Assembly: GCA_009700485.1 (NCBI GenBank)
Contig: WLLZ01000119.1
Span: forward strand, 1 to 5,425
DNA: 5,425 nt
Origin: Actinomycetota bacterium
GTDB lineage: Bacteria; Actinomycetota; Actinomycetes; S36-B12
Direction of reading: 5' to 3'
The stretch's first letter is position 1, and each line of letters opens with the position of its first letter. The notes below the pieces were generated by a model. The model saw only the letters and a list, made by a program, of their open reading frames with translations, did not search any database and was not told the origin of the DNA. The translations under genes were made by a program, and so were the position numbers. Below, in pieces: positions 1 through 4,823 of the stretch.

Positions 1-53
1 ACGACCTCGGGGGCACCGTCGCCGCCCAAGAGATCTAGGGCGACGCGGGCCAT
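1..53 (-). CDS. plsX: PlsX, phosphate acyltransferase (N-terminal fragment, cut by window edge)
   Basis: Only the first 17 codons and two bases of the next are present, reading MARVALDLLGGDGAPEV. The conserved PlsX N-terminus has the form ALDxMGGDxAP, and this matches it with Leu in place of the usual Met before GGD. PlsX converts acyl-ACP and phosphate to acyl-phosphate, the acyl donor for PlsY in phosphatidic acid synthesis, and acts at the inner face of the membrane. The ATG lies 2 bases after the rpmF TGA. No strong Shine-Dalgarno sequence is visible, only a weak GGA inside the last rpmF codons, so translation is probably coupled to rpmF. The yceD-rpmF-plsX order is known from many bacteria and supports the call. 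The identification rests on a short stretch plus context, and the rest of the gene lies outside the window. Confidence 0.85.
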   Translation of the reverse strand, partial: MARVALDLLGGDGAPEV

Positions 54-55
54 GA

Positions 56-229
56 TCAGACGTCCAGCACGCGTCGCTTGGCGTAAGTGCCGCAGGTCGG
101 GCACGCGGTGTGAGCCAGGCGCTTTTCCTTGCAGCGGACGCAGGTCACCAAGGTAGGCAGGGTGGCTTTCCACTGCGAACGGCGGTGTCGGGTGTTAGAG
201 CGCGAGGTTTTGCGCTTCGGTACTGGCAC
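56..229 (-). CDS. rpmF: Large ribosomal subunit protein bL32, zinc-binding form
   Basis: This encodes a 57-residue bL32, a normal length for the family. The basic N-terminus MPVPKRKTSRSNTRHRRSQW is the classic bL32 signature. A zinc ribbon follows, with cysteines at residues 30, 33, 43 and 46 (CxxC...CxxC), so this is the zinc-binding (C+) version; zinc-independent paralogues, often Zur-controlled, lack these cysteines. The start is GTG at 229. It places Met exactly where the family begins (usually MAVPKRK) and has AAGAGGA at 234-240, 4 bases upstream. The frame stays open upstream to a possible ATG at 328, but that extension lies inside the DUF177 gene and has no counterpart in bL32. The gene sits 34 bases after DUF177 and 2 bases before plsX. 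Confidence 0.97.
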   Translation of the reverse strand: MPVPKRKTSRSNTRHRRSQWKATLPTLVTCVRCKEKRLAHTACPTCGTYAKRRVLDV

Positions 230-233
230 GGTG

Positions 234-240
234 TCCTCTT
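234..240 (-). promoter_or_regulatory. Ribosome binding site that fixes the rpmF GTG start
   Basis: On the minus strand AAGAGGA occupies 240-234, followed by 4 bases and then GTG at 229. Together with the homology of the first residues to bL32, it selects this GTG over the longer upstream reading frame. The site falls inside the third unit of the imperfect 17-base tandem repeat at 234-284. Confidence 0.75.
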
Positions 241-284
241 TCTTGGTTAACTTTGGTCTTCGGTTAAGTCTGGTTCTCGGTTGA
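234..284 (-). repeat. Three imperfect 17-base tandem units across the DUF177/rpmF junction
   Basis: Read on the minus strand, three consecutive 17-base units follow without gaps: TCAACCGAGAACCAGAC (284-268), TTAACCGAAGACCAAAG (267-251) and TTAACCAAGAAAGAGGA (250-234). By hand alignment, units 1 and 2 agree at 12 of 17 positions, units 1 and 3 at 11, and units 2 and 3 at 9. The strongest shared core is T-[C/T]-AACC at the start of each unit. Unit 1 encodes the DUF177 C-terminus, unit 2 holds its TAA stop (266-264), and unit 3 ends in the rpmF ribosome binding site. The tract is purine-rich, especially in A, and shows no evident hairpin. It may be a decayed duplication or chance similarity in a biased tract. 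Confidence 0.45.
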
Positions 285-851
285 TTCTGGATCTGCCAAG
301 GCAGCAAGTGCAGCCCACCTTGGATCAAGCTGTTCGTGCAGGTGCCCTGGATTGTCGTCTAAATTGATCCCGCAGACTGAACATAGGCCTGCACAATCGC
401 TATGACACACCGGTGCTAGCGGAAATCCCAGCACCACCGCATCTCGCAGCGTGGCTTCCAGATCGATCATGTCATCCTGAAGTTTCGGCAGCGGGTCTTC
501 GTCTTCATCACCGGGCTCTTCGACCACCGCGCCACGAGCATCTGTGGCGGGATAAACGAATAACTCGTTGAACTCAATCACTTCGTCCCAACTAGTTGGA
601 TCTAGACACCGGGCGCACTCGGCGTCAACATGCACATCCGCTGATCCGGAGACCAAAACTCCTTCCATGACCGACTCCAGCCGCAGTTCAAGTTCGACCG
701 GTGAGCCAGGAATGACTCGAGCTAGTGCCACCCCCATGTCGACCGGGCTGGGAACCGTCCGGGTTACCGTGACCATCGACCCGGGCCTGCGAGGCAGGTT
801 CAAAGCCCGGGTGTCAAGCACCAGCGGACTTCGAGGGTCGAGGCCGGTCAC
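264..851 (-). CDS. DUF177 (YceD-like) protein linked to large-subunit rRNA/ribosome biogenesis
   Basis: This 195-residue protein shows the full DUF177 pattern. Near the N-terminus is an actinobacterial-style stretch, SPLVLDTRAL then RRPGSM (residues 9-26). A CxRC pair follows at Cys79 and Cys82 after the ESVMEGVLVSG segment. An acidic linker lies at about residues 110-120. The C-terminal signature is DLEATLRD...PLAPVC, then CxxxCxxxCxxC with Cys149, 153, 157 and 160, ending in CG. These cysteines could bind metal. Family members, including E. coli YceD and plant homologues, have been linked to 23S rRNA accumulation, but no precise activity is established. The start is GTG at 851, 4 bases after AGGGG (856-860). 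The internal ATG at residue 26 would remove conserved N-terminal residues. It lies 135 bases after sepIVA and 34 bases before rpmF, its usual partner. Confidence 0.93.
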   Translation of the reverse strand: MTGLDPRSPLVLDTRALNLPRRPGSMVTVTRTVPSPVDMGVALARVIPGSPVELELRLESVMEGVLVSGSADVHVDAECARCLDPTSWDEVIEFNELFVYPATDARGAVVEEPGDEDEDPLPKLQDDMIDLEATLRDAVVLGFPLAPVCHSDCAGLCSVCGINLDDNPGHLHEQLDPRWAALAALADPESTENQT

Positions 852-855
852 TGCA

Positions 856-860
856 CCCCT
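856..860 (-). promoter_or_regulatory. Ribosome binding site for the DUF177 GTG start
   Basis: On the minus strand ACAGGGG precedes GTG at 851 with a 4-base gap (TGCA). No ATG or other start lies close by in frame with comparable spacing, and the conserved SPLVLDTR region starts just after, so this site supports the GTG as the true start. Confidence 0.6.
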
Positions 861-961
861 GTCGGATTAGCACGGTTGGTCATGGCGAAACAGCAGCTTT
901 TGGCTGAAGGTTACTCGCAGGAGGATACCGCTTAGGTGCTGCAGACATAAAATCGGACATC

Positions 962-981
962 TGGCCCACGTTTTGGGGCCA
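962..981 (-). terminator. Hairpin just after sepIVA; weak or partial terminator candidate
   Basis: Starting 5 bases after the sepIVA stop codon, the minus strand reads TGGCCC, an 8-base loop CAAAACGT, then GGGCCA. This gives a perfect 6-bp stem with five G-C pairs. The only T-run is TTTT at 949-952, about 9 bases beyond the stem, so it is not a canonical intrinsic terminator. On the plus strand the same inverted repeat has no T-run after it. It stands at the start of the 135-base gap, the only sizeable break in the gene row, and may mark a boundary between two transcription units or protect a 3' end. In the same gap TATCCT (922-927) resembles a -10 element, but its -35 region (TTATGT) is poor, so I do not call a promoter. 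Confidence 0.35.
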
Positions 982-986
982 CTGAA

Positions 987-1496
987 TCAGCGTTGGTCGT
1001 CGTAAATCTCATCCAGCGCTGCGTGCGAGGGCTCGGGGGCTAAATCCTCATAAACCTGGGCCCGAAGCCGCTCGCGCCCGCGATCTACGGTCTGCAAAGT
1101 CTTGTTTAGGGCGATTTCGAAAGTGGCCAATTTGGCATCGATGTAGTCATCGGTCTCCATCCGCATGCGGGCCGTTTCTTCAGCCGCCTCCGCGCGCATA
1201 GCTTGGGACTCCCCCACCGCCGCTAGATAAACCTCATGTTCGGTGACCATGCGATCGGCCTCACCCCGGGCTCGCTCAAGTAATCGGTCGGCCTCCCGGC
1301 GACCATCTTGAACCACGGCCTCGCGGTCAGCGAGGAGTTCATCAGCGCGCGCCACCGACTCGGGTAGTAACTGCCGAATCTCATCGATGAGATCGAGTAC
1401 CTGAGCCCGGTTCACCAAGCAAGATGCCGAAAGCGGCATGGCCTTAGCGTCTTCGATCAGGACGGCGAGTTCGTCGAGCCGTTCTTGGACGTCCAA
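987..1496 (-). CDS. sepIVA: SepIVA-like DivIVA-family coiled-coil protein, short form
   Basis: This 169-residue protein resembles mycobacterial SepIVA (Rv2927c), a cytoplasmic coiled-coil protein tied to septation, cell elongation and membrane-associated wall precursor synthesis. The N-terminal part (residues 5-45, RLDELAVLIEDAK...VLDLIDEIRQLLP) and the C-terminal part (about 86-146, with DDYIDAKLATFE and VDRGRERLR) match the two ends of that protein as I remember it. Between them is a charged coiled coil (about 50-112) with the repeated element EADRLLERARG/EADRMV. The mycobacterial protein is about 245 residues, and the missing length falls in this middle coiled coil. There is no signal peptide or membrane segment. 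The start is TTG at 1496, chosen because GAGGAG lies 5 bases upstream and conserved residues begin at once; no ATG or GTG is in frame upstream before a stop. It lies 27 bases after coaD, in the same operon. Confidence 0.88.
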   Translation of the reverse strand: MDVQERLDELAVLIEDAKAMPLSASCLVNRAQVLDLIDEIRQLLPESVARADELLADREAVVQDGRREADRLLERARGEADRMVTEHEVYLAAVGESQAMRAEAAEETARMRMETDDYIDAKLATFEIALNKTLQTVDRGRERLRAQVYEDLAPEPSHAALDEIYDDQR

Positions 1497-1501
1497 AGCA
1501 T

Positions 1502-1507
1502 CTCCTC
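1502..1507 (-). promoter_or_regulatory. Strong ribosome binding site that selects the sepIVA TTG start
   Basis: GAGGAG on the minus strand (1507-1502) is followed by ATGCT and then TTG at 1496, a spacing of 5 bases. The ATG that touches this site (1501-1499) is out of frame and directly abuts the Shine-Dalgarno sequence, so it cannot be a normal start. The TTG frame carries the SepIVA homology. Confidence 0.8.
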
Positions 1508-1523
1508 GTCTTAACCTAATTTC

Positions 1524-2009
1524 TCAGCCTATTGTGCCCGAAATCTTCGCTCGGAGCTGCTCCAACACGAGGTCAGGCACTAGACCCGTCACATCTCCAC
1601 CATATGTGGCGACTTCCTTAACCAAACTGGACGATAAATAGCTATAAAGGGGGTTGGTTGAAATGAATACGGTTTCGACACGGGTCAGCCGGTAGTTCAT
1701 CTGGGCCATCTGCAATTCATAGTCGAAGTCACTGACGGCACGAAGGCCTTTGACGATCACCGGCGCATCATGGTCACGGCAGTAGTCGACAAGGAGCCCG
1801 TGGAATGAATCTATTTTCACATTTGGAAGCGGCGCCACCACTTGCTTGAGCATTTCGATGCGTTCTGCAACGGTAAACAAACTCGACTTAGTCTTGTTGA
1901 TCAGCACCGCGACAATTACCTCGTCAGCCATTTCGGCCGCGCGTTCAAAGACATCTAGGTGCCCATTTGTGCACGGATCAAAGGACCCAGGGCAGACCGC
2001 TCGGCGCAT
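1524..2009 (-). CDS. coaD: Phosphopantetheine adenylyltransferase (PPAT)
   Basis: CoaD joins ATP and 4'-phosphopantetheine to give dephospho-CoA and pyrophosphate, the penultimate step of coenzyme A synthesis, in the cytoplasm. The 161-residue length is normal. The nucleotidyltransferase signature is intact: PGSFDPCTNGH at residues 8-17, with the TxGH motif at 14-17 and catalytic His17. Other conserved parts are Lys41 within NKTKSSLF, the VKGLRAVSDFDYELQMA block (87-102) with Arg90, and SSSLVKEVA (126-134), which lines the nucleotide site. The ATG at 2009 has AGGAG at 2016-2020 with a 6-base gap. The gene starts 13 bases after rsmD, a frequent neighbour of coaD in bacteria. Its TGA stop is the only stop between it and the sepIVA frame. 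Confidence 0.98.
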   Translation of the reverse strand: MRRAVCPGSFDPCTNGHLDVFERAAEMADEVIVAVLINKTKSSLFTVAERIEMLKQVVAPLPNVKIDSFHGLLVDYCRDHDAPVIVKGLRAVSDFDYELQMAQMNYRLTRVETVFISTNPLYSYLSSSLVKEVATYGGDVTGLVPDLVLEQLRAKISGTIG

Positions 2010-2022
2010 TGCCGACTCCTCA

Positions 2023-2610
2023 CTAACTGATTAGAGCATTTTCAGGTGCTTGACCGTACCAAAGAGTCGTGTCGCCGTGCCGGCGTACTTGCAGAACTTC
2101 CCATGAATCCGGCAGCGGAGTTTGGCCATCACTGGTGGGCCGTTCGACAATTACCAATGCCTCATTGGTCAATAATCGATTTGCCTGCAGCAGCATCAGT
2201 ACCGCCGTGATCTCGGGTGAGCCAACTTCATAGGGCGGATCAACAAAAACTAGCCCGAAGGGCGGTGCCCCAAGGCCTTCAAGAACGGCGCTAACATCAC
2301 CAATCAGCAATTGGGCCCCTGGCAGTGCCACCGCGTTGATATTGGCCTCGATGACTTCACCGGCAGCACGTGCCTTTTCTATCAACACAACTCGGTGCGC
2401 ACCGCGGCTCAAGGCTTCGAGACCGAGAGCTCCCGTACCCGCATAAAGATCAAGTGCCGAAAGTTCAGTCCAGTTGATCCCTACTTTGAGTAAGTGCGCA
2501 GACAACGCAGAGAACAACGACTCTCGGACCCGATCAGCAGTGGGGCGCGTGCCGCGTTTTGGCACAGTAAGCCGGCGTCCCTTGGCTTCACCCGCAATGA
2601 TTCGGGTCAT
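2023..2610 (-). CDS. rsmD: 16S rRNA (guanine-N2) methyltransferase RsmD
   Basis: RsmD uses S-adenosylmethionine to methylate N2 of G966 (E. coli numbering) of 16S rRNA near the P-site, on assembled small-subunit particles. The 195-residue protein has the family N-terminus MTRIIAGEAKGRRL and the block RPTADRVRESLFSAL (22-36). The SAM-binding motif I is LDLYAGTGALGLEALSRGA (53-71), and an acidic residue closes the next strand (VVLIEK, 74-79). The catalytic motif IV is DPPY at 124-127. The length is typical and no key element is missing. The ATG overlaps the recG stop (ATGA, 2607-2610), so translation is likely coupled to recG. The gene ends 13 bases before coaD, and the coaD ribosome binding site starts just after its TAG. 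Confidence 0.97.
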   Translation of the reverse strand: MTRIIAGEAKGRRLTVPKRGTRPTADRVRESLFSALSAHLLKVGINWTELSALDLYAGTGALGLEALSRGAHRVVLIEKARAAGEVIEANINAVALPGAQLLIGDVSAVLEGLGAPPFGLVFVDPPYEVGSPEITAVLMLLQANRLLTNEALVIVERPTSDGQTPLPDSWEVLQVRRHGDTTLWYGQAPENALIS

Positions 2611-4823
2611 GCTTTCTCCAGGAATTCAGCTTGTTCGTCGGCAATAAGCGAACCAATTGCAAGTTTCAAAGCCAGGTGCGAAGTTAGCTCTGCATCACTT
2701 TCGACTATTGCATGCGCGGCAGTACGCGCGCGATCGATGATGTCTTCATCGCGCACTACTTCAAGTAGTCGAAGTGAACTGCGCCGACCCGACTGAACCG
2801 AGCTAAGAACATCACCTTCACGGCGCATCTCTAAATCCAATTGCGATAACTCAAAGCCATCGGTCGTTGAAGCAACGGCGAGCAGCCTTTCGCGAGATGG
2901 ACTGCCCGCGTCCGCGTCAGTAACTAATAAACACAAACCCGGCAGGACACCGCGCCCAACCCGGCCACGCAACTGATGGAGCTGAGAAATGCCGAAGCGA
3001 TCCGCGTCCAAAATAATCATCGTGTTCGCATCTGGAACATCAACCCCAACTTCGATGACCGTTGTTGCCACCAAAACATCGATACCGTCTGAACGGGCAG
3101 TATCAGCGAACCTAGTCATCACATCCTCTTTCGCATCGCCGCTCATTCGGCCATGCAGCATCTCGACTCGAAGATCTGGCAGATCGAGGGCGAGGGACTG
3201 CGCGACAGTTAAAACCGAAGCAATCGACGTCTCACTTGGATCATCGCCTACCTCATCTTCTCTGCTCTCGCCTCCAATACTCTTTCCATCGATACCCTCG
3301 CCACCGATACGCGGACACACGACGAATACTCGGTGATTTTGGGCCGCCTCCTCCTTCACTCGCTCCCAAGCTCGAATCAGGTGTCCGGGCTGTTCGCGGG
3401 TGGAGATGACATGGGTGGCGATCGGGGTCCGCCCTGCAGGAAGTTCAGACAGCGTAGAAATATCTAAGTCACCAAAAACTGTCATCGCGACAGTTCGCGG
3501 AATTGGTGTCGCGGTCATGACCAGCACATGAGGCCGGGTGCCATCACGGGCCTTGGCTGCAAGCGCTGCGCGTTGCTCCACTCCAAAACGATGTTGCTCA
3601 TCGACCACAACCAGGGCAAGATCGCGAAACTCAACGGTGTCTTGGATAAGGGCGTGGGTACCGACAACTATCCCGGCGTCACCGGTGATGACATCGAGGA
3701 GCTCAACCCGACGCTGCGCGGTGCGCTGTGATCCGGTAAGCAATGCCACCCGGGTACCATCATTGGCACCACCTAGGCGTCCGCGTTCCGCTAACGGACC
3801 GAGCAAGGTTCGAATAGATCGATAATGCTGCCCTGCAAGAACTTCAGTTGGCGCTAAGAGTGCCGCCTGCCCACCAGCATCAACGACTGACAACATAGCG
3901 CGCAGAGCCACAATAGTTTTACCGCTACCAACATCTCCTTGCAGTAGGCGGTGCATCGGGTGGGTGCCGGCCAAATCCTTTTCAATCTCTGCACCCACCG
4001 AGTTCTGCCCAGCGGTGAGCACAAACGGAAGCCGCTTATCGAATGCGGTGAGCATCGGGCCATCCAACACCGAACGCGAGGTCGCGGTGAGGTGTGCCAT
4101 TTGCTGTCGCCGCTGGGCAAGAACCACCTGCAGCACGAATGCTTCCTCAAATTTAAGTCGCGCCCGTGCCAATTCAACTTCGGCAAAATCCACTGGTCGG
4201 TGAATCAGGCGAAGTGCCCGCCCTAGATCCGCTAACCCTTCGGTCACTCGCACCTGTTCAGGTATCGGGTCGGCAACCTCTCCCAACGTATCAAGCACCA
4301 TCCGCACCGCGCCAGCAATCTGCCAGGAGGTCAAGGAGCCGGTGGCCGGATAAACCGGAATGAGCGCCCCCGCGAACGCTGCGATCGCCTCAGGATCATC
4401 GTCCACTCCCTCGGGAAAGAGCAGAAATTGGGGATGAGAAAGTTGCCGCTTATTGCGGAACGAGGAAACCTGGCCCGAAAATAAACCGCTACGCCCTGCC
4501 CGCATCTCGCGTTCGCGCCAAGCCTGATTAAAGAAAGTCACCGAAAGGCGGCCTTTACCATCAGTAACCACCACTTCAACAATTGAGCCGCGGCGCTGTT
4601 TCATCGGGCGCACAGTCACCGACTCGATTTCGGCAACTACTGTCACCGATTCACCGTCGGTCAAAGTAGATAAATCTGTTAGCTCACCACGTTGGGCATA
4701 GCGGCGCGGATAGTGACGCAGCAGGTCATTAACCGTGGCCATTCCGAAGGATTTGGCGAGCACCTTGGCGGTCTTGCCGCCAACCACCCCCTCGAGTGGA
4801 CGTTGGAGGTCATCGGATGTCAT
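2607..4823 (-). CDS. recG: ATP-dependent DNA helicase RecG
   Basis: RecG is a superfamily 2 double-stranded DNA translocase that regresses stalled forks and processes branched recombination and replication intermediates. The 738-residue protein has an N-terminal wedge with an OB fold (about residues 50-140, including RLSVTFFNQAW). The helicase core follows, with Walker A GDVGSGKT at 296-303, APTEVLA at 324-330, the DExH box DEQHRFGVEQR from 408, motif III TATP at 437-440, HGRM at 557-560, VATTVIEVGVDVP at 585-597 and motif VI QLRGRVGRG at 617-625. The C-terminal translocation segment is RREGDVLSSVQSGRRSSLRL (667-686). A Gly- and acid-rich insert lies at about 505-533. The start ATG overlaps the stop of the upstream gene (ATGA, 4820-4823), and the stop overlaps rsmD in the same way. 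All catalytic motifs are intact. Confidence 0.98.
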   Translation of the reverse strand: MTSDDLQRPLEGVVGGKTAKVLAKSFGMATVNDLLRHYPRRYAQRGELTDLSTLTDGESVTVVAEIESVTVRPMKQRRGSIVEVVVTDGKGRLSVTFFNQAWREREMRAGRSGLFSGQVSSFRNKRQLSHPQFLLFPEGVDDDPEAIAAFAGALIPVYPATGSLTSWQIAGAVRMVLDTLGEVADPIPEQVRVTEGLADLGRALRLIHRPVDFAEVELARARLKFEEAFVLQVVLAQRRQQMAHLTATSRSVLDGPMLTAFDKRLPFVLTAGQNSVGAEIEKDLAGTHPMHRLLQGDVGSGKTIVALRAMLSVVDAGGQAALLAPTEVLAGQHYRSIRTLLGPLAERGRLGGANDGTRVALLTGSQRTAQRRVELLDVITGDAGIVVGTHALIQDTVEFRDLALVVVDEQHRFGVEQRAALAAKARDGTRPHVLVMTATPIPRTVAMTVFGDLDISTLSELPAGRTPIATHVISTREQPGHLIRAWERVKEEAAQNHRVFVVCPRIGGEGIDGKSIGGESREDEVGDDPSETSIASVLTVAQSLALDLPDLRVEMLHGRMSGDAKEDVMTRFADTARSDGIDVLVATTVIEVGVDVPDANTMIILDADRFGISQLHQLRGRVGRGVLPGLCLLVTDADAGSPSRERLLAVASTTDGFELSQLDLEMRREGDVLSSVQSGRRSSLRLLEVVRDEDIIDRARTAAHAIVESDAELTSHLALKLAIGSLIADEQAEFLEKA

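Noticed and set aside
230..328. N-terminal extension of bL32 from an ATG at 328
   Set aside because: The extra 33 residues lie in another frame of the DUF177 gene, have no counterpart in bL32, and the GTG at 229 has its own ribosome binding site and gives the standard N-terminus.
922..950. Sigma-70-like promoter (TATCCT with TTATGT, 17-base spacing) before DUF177
   Set aside because: The -35 match is poor and the -10 match is only to a loose TANNNT pattern, which occurs often by chance.
1457..1501. ATG at 1501 as the start after the GAGGAG site
   Set aside because: It is out of frame with the SepIVA homology, directly abuts the Shine-Dalgarno sequence and reaches a stop after 14 codons.
2989..3336. 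115-codon plus-strand frame opposite recG, and other plus-strand frames over the window
   Set aside because: They are antisense to confidently identified genes, have Ser/Arg/Thr-rich composition typical of reverse-complement shadows, and show no family resemblance.
3854..4186. 110-codon open frame inside recG on the same strand
   Set aside because: It is an alternative-frame shadow of the well-conserved RecG helicase core, with an implausible composition and no recognisable motif.
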